Below, piece by piece: positions 47,159-57,924 of a stretch of 64,000 nt of DNA. The notes below the pieces were generated by a model that was not told the DNA's origin, made no database searches, and worked only from the letters and a program-made list of their open reading frames with translations. The stretch is from Amia ocellicauda (Eukaryota > Chordata > Actinopteri > Amiiformes > Amiidae), in the NCBI RefSeq assembly GCF_036373705.1, contig NC_089855.1, positions 35,147,219-35,211,218 on the forward strand, read 5' to 3'. The position numbers were made by a program, and so were the translations under genes. Numbering within the stretch: position 1 is the stretch's first letter; every line of letters starts with the position of its first letter.

Positions 47159-48369
47159 AAGGATTATTAGGAACACCTGTTCAATTTCTCATTAATGCAA
47201 TTATCTAATCAACCAATCACATGGCAGTTGCTTCAATGCATTTAGGGGTGTGGTCCTGGTCAAGACAATCTCCTGAACTCCAAACTGAATGTCTGAATGG
47301 GAAAGAAAGGTGATTTAAGCAATTTTGAGCGTGGTATGGTTGTTGGTGCCAGACGGGCCGGTCTGAGTATTTCACAATCTGCTCAGTTACTGGGATTTTC
47401 ACGCACAACTATTTCTAGGGTTTACAAAGAATGGTGTGAAAAGGGAAAAACATCCAGTATGCGGCAGTCCTGTGGGCGAAAATGCCTTGTTGATGCTAGA
47501 GGTCAGAGGAGAATGGGCCGACTGATTCAAGCTGATAGAAGAGCAACTTTGACTGAAATAACCACTCGTTACAACCGAGGTATGCAGCAAAGCATTTGTG
47601 AAGCCACAACACGTACAACCTTGAGGCGGATGGGCTACAACAGCAGAAGACCCCACCGGGTACCACTCATCTCCACTACAAATAGGAAAAAGAGGCTACA
47701 ATTTGCACAAGCTCACCAAAATTGGACAGTTGAAGACTGGAAAAATGTTGCCTGGTCTGATGAGTCTCAATTTCTGTTGAGACATTCAGATGGTAGAGTC
47801 AGAATTTGGCGTAAACAGAATCAGAACATGGATCCATCATGCCTTGTTACCACTGTGCAGGCTGGTGGTGGTGGTGTAATGGTGTGGGGGATGTTTTCTT
47901 GGCACACTTTAGGCCCCTTCGTGCCAATTGGGCATCGTTTAAATGCCACGGCCTACCTGAGCATTGTTTCTGACCATGTCCATCCCTTTATGACCACCGT
48001 GTACCCATCCTCTGATGGCTACTTCCAGCAGGATAATGCACCATGTCACAAAGTTCGAATCATTTCAAATTGGTTTCTTGAACATGACAATGAGTTCACT
48101 GTACTAAACTGGCCCCCACAGTCACCAGATCTCAACCCAATAGAGCATCTTTGGGATGTGGTGGAACGGGAGCTTCGTGCCCTGGATGTGCATCCCACAA
48201 ATCTCCATCAACTGCAAGATGCTATCCTATCAATATGGGCCAACATTTCTAAAGAATGCTTTCAGCACCTTGTTGAATCAATGCCACGTAGAATTAAGGC
48301 AGTTCTGAAGGCGAAAGGGGGTCAAACACAGTATTAGTATGGTGTTCCTAATAATCCTTTAGGTGACTG
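47159..48369 (+). mobile_element. Complete Tc1/mariner DD36E transposon copy d
   Basis: Terminus CACTCACCTAAAGG at 47159 preceded by TA; opposite terminus CCTTTAGGTGACTG ending at 48369 followed by TA. The right end has one mismatch (GACTG versus GAGTG). It contains an uninterrupted transposase. Confidence 0.95.
47297..48337 (+). CDS. Tc1/mariner DD36E transposase (346 aa), copy d
   Basis: Uninterrupted 346-codon frame inside a two-ended element. D155 (AWSDES), D246 (QQDNAPCH) and E283 (NPIEHLW) are all present with 36 residues between the last two. It differs from copy a at scattered positions (Q158 for R, F209 for L, V235 for M, K-V-R for K-G-P at 252-254, R-E-L-R at 291-294). Shared variants with copy e (F209, V235, VR at 253-254, RELR) show that d and e form one sub-lineage, separate from the array copies a-c. 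Confidence 0.9.
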   Translation: MGKKGDLSNFERGMVVGARRAGLSISQSAQLLGFSRTTISRVYKEWCEKGKTSSMRQSCGRKCLVDARGQRRMGRLIQADRRATLTEITTRYNRGMQQSICEATTRTTLRRMGYNSRRPHRVPLISTTNRKKRLQFAQAHQNWTVEDWKNVAWSDESQFLLRHSDGRVRIWRKQNQNMDPSCLVTTVQAGGGGVMVWGMFSWHTLGPFVPIGHRLNATAYLSIVSDHVHPFMTTVYPSSDGYFQQDNAPCHKVRIISNWFLEHDNEFTVLNWPPQSPDLNPIEHLWDVVERELRALDVHPTNLHQLQDAILSIWANISKECFQHLVESMPRRIKAVLKAKGGQTQY

Positions 48370-48612
48370 TATGTAGCGGTCTCAGTCCACTGTACGTTTT
48401 TCACTTTGATTACATTGATTAAATACACTTATATCACATTTGCACGTTTTGTGTTCTCTCCCTCCAGTGCCCGTGCAGTTCGATGTGTCGCCAGTTAAGG
48501 GGTGGCCACTCCTTTGATGTGTAGTGTTGACACAGCACCGCCCCAGTCTCAGCATTGTCTCAAGAAAATGACAACACTTCTGCTTTCTGATGGCGAGAGG
48601 TAACATTAACTC

Positions 48613-48649
48613 GTGATCACGACATAACAGCTCGTTATGTCGTGATCAC
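48613..48649. repeat. Short palindrome, 16-bp arms
   Basis: GTGATCACGACATAAC (48613-48628) and its exact inverse at 48634-48649, separated by 5 nt. It is followed by a T-rich region (48668-48900) with no gene. Confidence 0.8.
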
Positions 48650-48667
48650 AAGATAACCAGAAGGGCT

Positions 48668-49892
48668 TTTTTTTCTGTTTTTTTTTTCATGTCCTCAACG
48701 AGCCACCGTACTGCAGGCGAGTTTTGCTATAATTTTTTTTTTTTTTTGCTTTCAATACATTTTTTTTTGTTTACAATTCTATACATTTTGCATTCGATTT
48801 TTTTATTTTTGATCTCAACATTAATTTTTTCTCAAGTTTTTGTTTTTGTTTGTTTACAATATATATTTTTTTGAAAGCAATATATTTTTTTTGAATGCGA
48901 TACTTATGGCGCTAATTTGAGCCCATACGTGGGTTTGCAGTTTTTGGGCTTGTTTTATTTGGAATGTGCTTGTTTGGGCGTTAATTATAATGCCTATAAC
49001 AAAAAATAAAAGCAGAGAACATATTCAGGTGTAGTACTGAGGGTATTATTATTATTGTCTATAGATGTAATTTGAATCCAGAACCATATAAAAAAAAAAA
49101 AATCATCATTAATGCATACAATAATTCATACTAGTGTTTTCTATGGGTGCGTTCACAACATGCAGACTTTCACAATTCTGGCCAGAATTTGCACAGATTC
49201 AGAAGACTGATCGGGAAACCATTGGCTAAATTGGTAAAGGCTGTGCAGAATAACAAAAGTATGCGTGTCATAAATGCACCCGCCCCGCCCCCTCTGTTTG
49301 ATTGGTTGTTGTAGGAGGTTGCTTGTTTTGGGAACCAATAGGGCTTGTTGCCATTTAAAAATCCTGGCAACCCTGGTTTTGAAACACAGTATTTCCGGTA
49401 GTAGTTCGTATACATTTTACAGAACCAAATTGCGCTTTAATTTTATTTTGCATTTTTTTATGGTAATTTAGAATCGGATACTGGGGGGGCACTGGATCTA
49501 AACTGGGGGGACAGGGCAGGGCCCCCTGAGGCCCGCCAAAGGCGCCGAGCCTGCTGTACAATAACTTGGTGTATGTGCGAACCAGTGTATTACACATTGT
49601 AGAGAACCTGCTCATGCTATTTGTTTCAAGTACTCAACTTGACTCAGACACTACGTTGTACCTAATGCGGTAATAATAACAATAATAATAATAAAATCGG
49701 AAGGAACTGTATATAATATTGTATTGTAATCATATGTCATATGATTGATTGTTTACATTGTTTAATGCCATTATAATAAGTAAAATTGTAAATAATATGA
49801 TTTAATTCATTTTACAAAATGTGCCCCCCCCTATATAAGTGGATGCCTCCCCAGAGCGTAAGCTGCCACCGGGCCTTGGGCTGCCCCAGAAT
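48668..49892. other. T-rich and mixed spacer, no gene seen
   Basis: Contains poly-T runs up to 16 nt at 48670-48890 and short GC-rich patches near 49480-49560 that look like relics of interspersed repeats. No supported exon. Confidence 0.45.
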
Positions 49893-50438
49893 TAGCGCTG
49901 GGCGATAAATCGATATCAATAATAATCACGGTAATTACTTCTCTTGATAACGATATAAAGATGTTTAGATATATTTTCGATAATGTTGATAATTTGGCAC
50001 AGCAGTCCAGTTCAACATGCGGAGAAGTGACAGTAGCCCGAGAGGAACACACACTGCAACACTGGTGCCTCGGACCACCGGCTCAGCGCCGCGCCAGAGC
50101 TGTCTGTGAAACCGGGCCATGTCGGCAGTTCATTTGTTTGTTTCACTAAATCGTGTTCGCCTTCATACTGATTGTCTCTGTGGGGCTGTTACACAACAGA
50201 CCTGAAAACCATCCACAAAATGACAGCGTGAAACACCGTCCAGTTGTTCATAAAATATTAATAAAATCGGCTGCTACCGATCCAATTATTATCCTTCAGT
50301 TTATTTTTAACTAGTCACGGCACTGCATCGGGTCCTGTGAAATCTGTGTTCGTCAAGTTTTCAATACACTTGGATATTAACTGTAAGAAGTAATTGTTTC
50401 TGTACGTGGATTTCACCCCATGCTGCTAATAAACTAAT

Positions 50439-51055
50439 TTGAGGGGGGAAGCAATAAAAAAGGCAAACAGAATGCTAGGGTATATTGTCAAAAGTGTAGA
50501 ATTTAAAACAAGGGCAGTAATGTTAAGACTGTACAATGCACTAGTTAGACCTCATCTGGAATACTGTGTACAGTTCTGGGCACCACACTTCAAGAAAGAT
50601 ATCGCTGCTCTAGAGGCAGTTCAGAGGAGAGCAACTAGACTTATTCCAGGTCTGAAGGGAAAGTCCTACTCGGAGAGACTGAGGGAACTGAACCTTTTCA
50701 CCCTGGAACAGAGGAGACTACGTGGGGACTTGATTCAAGTCTTCAAAATCATGAAAGGCATTGACCACATCAAACCAGAGGAGCTTTTCCAGATCAGCAG
50801 GGACACACACACCCAGGAACACAAATGGAAATTGGGCTTCAAGGCATTCAAGAAGGAAAACAGGAGACACTTCTTCACACAGAGAGGCGTCACAATCTGA
50901 ACAAACTCCCCAGCGATGTGGTAGAAGCTGAAAGTTTGGGAACATTTAAAATCAGACTGGATAGAATCCTTGGAACACTTATTATTATTGAACACCCAAC
51001 AAGCACTATAGGTTGAATGGCCTCCTCTCGTTTGTAAACTTTTTTATGTTCTTAA
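50439..51055 (+). mobile_element. CR1-like LINE 3' fragment
   Basis: Encodes the C-terminal region of a non-LTR reverse transcriptase: KKANRMLGYIVKSVEF, VMLRLYNALVRPHLEYCVQF, LEAVQRRATRLIPGL and RLRGDLIQVFKIMKG, then in a shifted frame the S-D-V-V-E-A-E-S-L-G-T-F-K block. It ends with GAATGGCCTCCTCTCGTTTG...TTATGTTCTTA, the 3' end typical of this CR1/L3-like group. The catalytic domain is missing (5' truncation). Confidence 0.8.
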
Positions 51056-51088
51056 TTTCTTCATGATCCCACACGGCACTTGAGATTA

Positions 51089-52309
51089 CACTCACCTAAA
51101 GGATTATTAGGAACACCATACTAATACTGTGTTTGACCCCCTTTCGCCTTCAGAACTGCCTTAATTCTACGTGGCATTGATTCAACAAGGTGCTGAAAGC
51201 ATTCTTTAGAAATGTTGGCCCATATTGATAGGATAGCATCTTGCAGTTGATGGAGATTTGTGGGATGCACATCCAGGGCACGAAGCTCCCGTTCCACCAC
51301 ATCCCAAAGATGCTCTATTGGGTTGAGATCTGGTGACTGTGGGGGCCAGTTTAGTACAGTGAACTCATTGTCATGTTCAAGAAACCAATTTGAAATGATT
51401 CGAACTTTGTGACATGGTGCATTATCCTGCTGGAAGTAGCCATCAGAGGATGGGTACACGGTGGTCATAAAGGGATGGACATGGTCAGAAACAATGCTCA
51501 GGTAGGCCGTGGCATTTAAACGATGCCCAATTGGCACGAAGGGGCCTAAAGTGTGCCAAGAAAACATCCCCCACACCATTACACCACCACCACCAGCCTG
51601 CACAGTGGTAACAAGGCATGATGGATCCATGTTCTCATTCTGTTTACGCCAAATTCTGACTCTACCATCTGAATGTCTCAACAGAAATCGAGACTCATCA
51701 GACCAGGCAACATTTTTCCAGTCTTCAACTGTCCAATTTTGGCGAGCTTGTGCAAATTGTAGCCTCTTTTTCCTATTTGTAGTGGAGATGAGTGGTACCC
51801 GGTGGGGTCTTCTGCTGTTGTAGCCCATCCGCCTCAAGGTTGTACGTGTTGTGGCTTCACAAATGCTTTGCTGCATACCTCGGTTGTAACGAGTGGTTAT
51901 TTCAGTCAAAGTTGCTCTTCTATCAGCTTGAATCAGTCGGCCCATTCTCCTCTGACCTCTAGCATCAACAAGGCAATTTTGCCCACAGGACTGCCGCATA
52001 CTGGATGTTTTTCCCTTTTCACACCATTCTTTGTAAACCCTAGAAATGGTTGTGCGTGAAAATCCCAGTAACTGAGCAGATTGTGAAATACTCAGACCGG
52101 CCCGTCTGGCACCAACAACCATGCCACGCTCAAAATTGCTTAAATCACCTTTCTTTCCCATTCAGACATTCAGTTTGGAGTTCAGGAGATTGTCTTGACC
52201 AGGACCACACCCCTAAATGCATTGAAGCAACTGCCATGTGATTGGTTGATTAGATAATTGCATTAATGAGAAATTGAACAGGTGTTCCTAATAATCCTTT
52301 AGGTGAGTG
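51089..52309 (-). mobile_element. Complete Tc1/mariner DD36E transposon copy e
   Basis: Both termini are identical in the outer 28 bp (CACTCACCTAAAGGATTATT...; inverse ends at 52309), with TA on both sides (51087-51088 and 52310-52311). Inserted within the hAT-like element. Confidence 0.95.
51121..52161 (-). CDS. Tc1/mariner DD36E transposase (346 aa), copy e
   Basis: Uninterrupted 346 codons with D155, D246, E283 and both terminal repeats in place: the best candidate in the window for an element that was recently mobile. It shares the RELR (291-294), V235 and VR (253-254) variants with copy d. It shares QNCLVD (61-66) with copy a, so sequences are mosaic between copies. R140 replaces H in QARQNW. 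Confidence 0.9.
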   Translation of the reverse strand: MGKKGDLSNFERGMVVGARRAGLSISQSAQLLGFSRTTISRVYKEWCEKGKTSSMRQSCGQNCLVDARGQRRMGRLIQADRRATLTEITTRYNRGMQQSICEATTRTTLRRMGYNSRRPHRVPLISTTNRKKRLQFAQARQNWTVEDWKNVAWSDESRFLLRHSDGRVRIWRKQNENMDPSCLVTTVQAGGGGVMVWGMFSWHTLGPFVPIGHRLNATAYLSIVSDHVHPFMTTVYPSSDGYFQQDNAPCHKVRIISNWFLEHDNEFTVLNWPPQSPDLNPIEHLWDVVERELRALDVHPTNLHQLQDAILSIWANISKECFQHLVESMPRRIKAVLKAKGGQTQY

Positions 52310-52731
52310 TATATCTTCCAACATAATTTGTGAAATGATCCACTGTTTGGTAAGTGTTTGTCATGTTCTGAACATTAAGAATAGTTTAAAACCACAATTA
52401 ACCATCTTGGTTCTTCAACTTTCACTCAGGAGCAAAAATCAGCCTTTAAACTTGAAAGAAATAATGATTTGACATTTATCGTGATAATTATCGATATCGA
52501 CTGATATAATTTTTTTTATTGTGATAACATTTTTGGCCATATCGCCCAGCCCTATCCACAATCTGCCCGTTCCAGGCATACAACTGGAAGAAACAAACTG
52601 AACTGACTGGCCACCAGAGCCTGTGTCTTTATGTTCTTATAGTCTTCAGTCTCTTTGTGGCAAAGCCTAGTTGTGTTATTTTCCACAGAGGCCTACTGTA
52701 ACCCTGCATGCTTGGCTTTATTGTCTTGTAG

Positions 52732-52843
52732 TCTCAGAAGATGTCATACCCCCAGGAAAGGCCCCTCACCACACATGTCTTGAACACAGCGAATCTACAA
52801 GAGAAATCTACAAAGAGAATATACAGATATTACTTAAAAGCAG
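52732..52843 (+). other. Exon-like open segment of unknown identity
   Basis: 112 bp bounded by CTTGTAG acceptor and CAG-GTGAGA donor. Two frames are open. One reads SEDVIPPGKAPHHTCLEHSE...; the other reads QKMSYPQERPLTTHVLNTAN.... The latter contains PLTTHVLNTA, which resembles the N-terminal signature of 5-hydroxyisourate hydrolases, but what follows does not fit that family. It may be an exon of an unseen gene or chance. Confidence 0.25.
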
Positions 52844-54387
52844 GTGAGACTTGTCAATGATGTGTTAATTGACAAACAATTAACCCCATTTTATTTCAAT
52901 GCAAGTGCTAATGACTGATATTGAGACCTCTGTTTTCTTTAAATATTAAGTTTAAATCCATTGCATATTTCTTTCAATACATTTTTTCAGTCACTTGTTT
53001 CTATTCACCAGACACAACCGATGCAATATATTGAAATAAACCACACACAATCAATTCAATGTAGTGCCTTTGTGAAGCATCAATTCCATCAAGTGATACC
53101 TGTAGGCTTACAGAAGTGTAAAGGGTTGACAATCCCCTGAGTGCATGCTTTGTTCATGGTCATGAAATGCATCTGGTTCCTGGTCCCTATGTTGTTAAAA
53201 TGTGCACAATATCGTATTGTGATGTTGAAGAGATGTGTGGTTCTAATTGTAGGCCAACTTTATTTCAAAGCATGATGCTGTTTGGACTTGTTAAACCCTG
53301 TCCTGGGCTGGGTGAAAAGTTGTTGTCTGGTATAAGACCAGAAAGCCTAATATTCCCAGTAACAAGAAGATATTTTAAATAAAGCTTTTTAAATGATCTC
53401 CAAAGTGAAAGAAACCGCATTATACTGTGGCATGATCATACAGTATATATTTTACATTTAATTTCAGCAGGATAGGCTTCATGCTTATCTTTTCAAGTGG
53501 AGGCAACATTAAAAAAAGCTTTGTCTACACTATCCCCCTGTGTGTAGGGTCTTCCTGTCTCCGTAGTTTATTCCACTACACTGTTTCAGAGTTGGAAGGT
53601 ATAGTGCTGGTGCTGCTGTTCATTTCTGATTTGGCCTGGATCAAATGAGCAGATCAGTGCTAACCTTTCTCTGTCCCCCTGTCCACAATACCGGATACAA
53701 TATCCCCTTGACTTCTTCATGTAGAAGCTGAGCCAGACTGACTGTAGTGGCTGGGTTTAAGTTTAATATTGTGTAATATTGTAAACCTTCTTGTACTTTG
53801 TCAATGCGATCTGGTTTTATCTTGCATTTTCTTAATATTTTGTTTCATTTTAGGATACAATACAATCCCAGCCATACAAAAGTCCCCAGCCCCATTTCCA
53901 GTTCCGTTGCTTAGATATATACGCATGCATTATTATTAAAGCAGCAGTAAAGTGGATACAGATTATTTAAAAATATAAAATAATAATAGCAGGGGCATTT
54001 AGGGGGGCCCGGGGTGGCCATGGCCCACCCCTGAAATGAGGCTGCCCCCCCCAGTGCTCACTGCCCACTACTATTTATTTTATTAAGAGACAGTTTCAGT
54101 TTAATGCAGTAATACTTTGTCTCTCCATTGTATCAATTTAACAGTGGCCCCAATTGCAGCAATATTAGGATATATTTATGTAGTTTGATATACTGATCCA
54201 TGTTGTAATTTAACAGGGTGGCCGCATGTGTCATATAAAATCTCCATTGATCACAAATAAGATAATTTGCACTTGCAATAAGCCCATAGCAGTTCAGGTT
54301 ATACTAATTTCTTTGCATTCCGGGTTAGACCATCCAGAATATGACTTATTTCTTTGTGATCAATGTGACAGATCAAAGAAAACACTG
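52844..54387. other. AT-rich spacer, no gene seen
   Basis: No supported exon. A short G/C-rich patch at 54000-54060 (GGGGCCCGGGGTGGCCATGG) looks like a relic of an interspersed repeat. Confidence 0.45.
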
Positions 54388-55809
54388 CTATTTCCTCACA
54401 GTTATGTTATAAATTTTTAGTGCTGTAGCACATGTATGTAACAACTCATAGTGGGAACACATATTAAGTTTCTTTATTTGTAGCCTTTTTTTCTGGCAGT
54501 TGAGCTCAAGAATACGCTTATACAGTGAGTGCACATTGTCAGATCCAGCCTGCAAAGCAAAACACATTGAGAGAACGAACATAGCATGCAGGATTCAACA
54601 TAGTTTGTGTTTCATATTGTCAGTATGAATACTTATTTTAATAGCAAATAAAAAGCTACCCTTTGGGTTCTCTGTGAGGCCTGAGCGGAGGTAGCCATGT
54701 GTGGGGAGAGTGGTTGATTTAGCTCCTCCTGAAAGACAATAATGCGAAGGTTCTCTCTCATTAAATAGATGTATGACTGGAAGTATCAGCTCATGACAAT
54801 TTGCCATACATAGCCTAGTATTAGCCTATGTTAGGCACAGTTAAATAGACATGAAAGTACAAGTGATTAAATGGGTCAACCTGGATGTGTGTGTCAGACA
54901 CGGCTGACATGGTCTCCTCACCCACACTTATTATTTCCACACTTACATCTACCTGAGTCAGATGAGGGACATGCTGGTGGCTGGAGCAGATCAATAGTAT
55001 CCCTCTGAACTGTACATAAGACAGGCATGTGAACTACATTCAATTATTTTAAACTGGGCAATCAAAACAATTGATATGATATTACCCTGTACATAAAGGG
55101 TGGCCATCGAGCTGCCACCAGGGTCAGAACTGACTGCCCCTCGACCCCCTCCATTATGGGCCTTCCTTTATTGTTTGCCAGTGCCAACTCCTCTGCCTGT
55201 GAAAATGTAGCAGGGGTTGGCCCTCCTCCAGCTATCACTATGTCTGCCTTTTTTTTGTTTGCTGTGAACACATAAATAGACTATTATAAGTGTAGGCTAC
55301 AAACCATATATATACTGTGTATTAATGATGAGAAGTATTAATACACACCACTTGATAGAATATTTTTTTATTTCATCCGGACTTGTTGCCAGGTGCGCTT
55401 TCCACTGGGGTTGCAGCTGAAATGATTGTTAGAATTAAGTTATTCTGAACACAATGGCATTACATTCATACAGGCAGCCCTACAGCCTGGGTGCTTTAGT
55501 AGATCTCATTCAGTGAGTAACGGTTCAATTTCAGAGATATAGCCCATGTGTAGGCTATAATTGAAGTATCCTAATTGTCTTCACATATTTAGATAGATTA
55601 TTTTACTCAATCATATTACAAATAAAAGAAGAGTCCGTAAGACAAAATAGAGAACATATGACAAGATCACAGTTCTTACAAATTTACTCCTCCCTGGCTT
55701 TGTTGGCTGCCATGGTGTTGGATTTAGCCGTTAACCTCTCTTTAAATTCCTCAAATCCAGACATTATCAGCGTGTATTCTTCCGGGGAAAAATACGGAGC
55801 CCGAGCCAT
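54388..55809 (-). pseudogene. Decayed Myb/SANT-like gene of PIF/Harbinger type
   Basis: Four or five exon-like pieces in order on the minus strand. 55809-55684: MARAPYFSPEEYTLIMSGFE..., then a stop. About 55417-55350: CNPSGKRTWQQVRMK, then TAA where Tyr is expected, then KNIL. About 55265-55130: ANKKKADIVIAGGGPTPATF... and EELALANNKGRPIMEGVEG. About 54730-54660: GGAKSTTLPTHGYLRS. About 54555-54475: AGSDNVHSLYKRILELNCQK..., a coiled-coil-like end. The Myb/SANT trihelix, a G-G-G-P spacer and a C-terminal helix are the plan of the DNA-binding ORF2 of Harbinger transposons and of NAIF1/MSANTD host genes. Two stops make it non-functional; no Harbinger transposase was found nearby. Confidence 0.6.
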
Positions 55810-55873
55810 TGTGCAAAACCTCAGCCTGTGCTGTCCAACACGCCCCTTTTACGTGAACGCTAACTCCAGTTAA

Positions 55874-56738
55874 GTTAACACCGAGTCAACAAACCGACAA
55901 CTTAACCACCGCAGTAGTACCATTTAACACCAGTTTAGGCAATCAGAGTTTGTCAACCCTGACTTTCCTTGATAAACCCGAGTTAACTCTGAGAAGGTTA
56001 AACTCACTTCGTAGTACACCCCTCTGGACAACAAGTTTCTGCTACTTCAACATCATATTATTCTGTGTTTACTGTGTTGCTATGTTGCCACAACATTATG
56101 TGGTTAGCTTAGGTACCAAAATAAAACTGTTAGCCTACTCACCCTCTGCATTTGTATATTGCAACGGAAATCAGCACAAACACTGAGGTATAAACCACTG
56201 CCCATATGAGAGACATGTAGAGATGATGCACTGAAATTGATGCAGTTTCGAAGACTGCAAAATTTAATATAATACATTTTTAAGTGTATTATTCAACAAA
56301 TAAAAATAATATTTCTGAAAAGATAATAATAAGTAGTTTTCATGGTCATAATTTTTGCATGATTTATCAATGTAAGAAATATTTTTAATCCACAGTTAAA
56401 AGCGATACATTAATCTAGTTTCAGATATTATATGATATACTAGAGTACATTATATCTGCCAAACAATTAGTACATAGTCCTATATAACACAATACTGATG
56501 TTTTATATGAATAGACGATATAGTAACAGTGAACAGTAAATTTCAGTTTAATTTTTTTTTTTTAAAACAATAACCACACTGGAAAACATTTTTCCTCTTT
56601 GTGTGTGATATAGCAAGTTTGTTTGAGAATTGTTTAAGTTATTTTCATGGTCCTATTTATTGCTTGGATTAAGGTTTGTCCACAGTCTTTGAGTTGCCTT
56701 TCATTAAGGGTATAAATATATAGAGAGGCTACTGTATA
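55874..56738. other. AT-rich spacer, no gene seen
   Basis: No supported feature; short open frames are not recognisable. Confidence 0.45.
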
Positions 56739-56945
56739 CACCGGGGGTGCCCACCCTGTTCCTGGAGCCCCACAATCCTGCACGTTTTACAGGTCTCTAA
56801 ATCACCAATCACTGGATACCTTGAACACAGGGTAATTTTGCGTAATTAAGACCCACAATTGACTCAATGAAACAGGTAACCATCTAGATAAAAAAAAAAA
56901 CTGTAGGTCTGTAGCTCTCCAGGACCAGGGTTGGCCATTCCTGTA
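56739..56945. mobile_element. Short non-autonomous DNA element (MITE)
   Basis: The left end CCGGGGGTGCCCACCCTGTT...CCTGGAGCCC and right end CTCCAGGACCAGGGTTGGCC are imperfect inverted repeats of about 30 bp, with TATA-like sequence outside. A related end occurs at about 39895-39925 (GACCAGGGTTGGGAACCACT). Confidence 0.55.
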
Positions 56946-57608
56946 TGCTATATATTTCACATTGTCCTTTTGCAGATGGGTAAAAATATAAATAATGTTA
57001 ATATTTTACAATATACTAGTATGGCCTCAATTTTGGTCACCATAGTTATGGCTGTCTTGGAATGATCAGAATACTCAAAGGAGTAAAGTTAAACCTATGA
57101 AATATCTTTAGTCTCTCAAAGTATTAGATTGTACCATATGATTATAGGTACATAAACTACTTCAGTGTGCATATGGAATTGCTTTTGAAAGTGCATATTT
57201 CAACAAAATTATAACATCAATTTAAAAGCTGAATTGATCATAGAGCTAAATACAATTCATAATTAATTTTCTTAAAAATATCAATAAACACATCACTGTT
57301 TTAAATAAATAATACAAATCTATTAATATGACAATTGTAGCTGTTGATATATGAAAGTGAACTGATGCAGTTTTTCAGTTTGTCATTTTGAAATACTACA
57401 ATTTAATCTGAATTGAATGTAATAATTTGTTACATGTATTGTGGTATTATGAAATCATATATACATTATTTTCATTTGTGTTTATTTTTATCTGGGACAG
57501 ACACAGCATTACCTTAGATACATTACATAAATGACAGCTCCTTTAACATTATACTATATTGTAAAAATTCAATTTCTTTTCAGAAAATCTTAGCAGAAGT
57601 AGGTTTAC
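56946..57608. other. AT-rich spacer, no gene seen
   Basis: Follows the Ig exon on the minus strand, so it may be intron. No transmembrane exon was recognised in it. Confidence 0.4.
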
Positions 57609-57880
57609 CTTCAATATGAAGAATCCGTTTTATTTTATATGAACCGTTTTTGGTAGCTGCAGTACAGCTGTAGATCCCTCCATCAGACAGCTGTAAATCA
57701 GTGATCTCCGGCCAAGAGGGGTCCCCTGGATAAACTCTTATCCATTCAGTGCTTGACTTGAGATATGTATTATTTTCATTGATACTGATTATGACTATAT
57801 CTTTCTTCCAAGTTACTTGTGCCAGTCCAATAAATGAAGCACTGCAGTACAGAGTAACATTGTCTCCCTCAGTAACCCTT
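57609..57880 (-). CDS. Isolated Ig V-like domain exon
   Basis: A 272-bp exon on the minus strand: acceptor CTAATTTTACAG, donor G-GTAAAC. After one base it encodes RVTEGDNVTLYCSASFIGLA, QVTWKKDIVI, then EITDLQLSDGGIYSCTAATK and KRILHIE. The Cys of L-Y-C, Trp of V-T-W and D-G-G-I-Y-S-C make a complete Ig fold with N-x-S/T sites. It enters in phase 2 and leaves in phase 1. The spacing and the S-D-x-G-x-Y-x-C near a long C'-D region recall the second domain of CD226. No partner exon was found within the window, so it may belong to a gene extending elsewhere or be a lone relic. The frame is intact. Confidence 0.65.
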
Positions 57881-57924
57881 CTGTAAAATTAGTGCAGTGT
57901 TAAGCTTCCCATGCTGGAAGACCT

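Larger units (their letters stand above)
49893..52554. mobile_element. hAT-like element with nested CR1 and DD36E insertions
   Basis: Left end TAGCGCTGGGCGATAAATCG at 49893; right end ATATCGCCCAGCCCTA at 52554, whose inverse is TAGGGCTGGGCGATAT. Flanking octamers CCCAGAAT and TCCACAAT agree at 6 of 8 positions, as expected of an old 8-bp hAT duplication. Subterminal CGATAATTATCGATATCG-type repeats occur at both ends. The interior is occupied by a CR1-like fragment and DD36E copy e; without them it would be roughly 0.8 kb, so non-autonomous. Confidence 0.65.

Noticed and set aside
3790-57880. Joining the isolated Ig exon at 57.6 kb to the nectin-like gene as one transcript
   Set aside because: Phases do not fit (it leaves in phase 1, but the nectin-like gene already has a full three-domain set), and 47 kb of mobile DNA with the receptor cassette on the other strand lies between.
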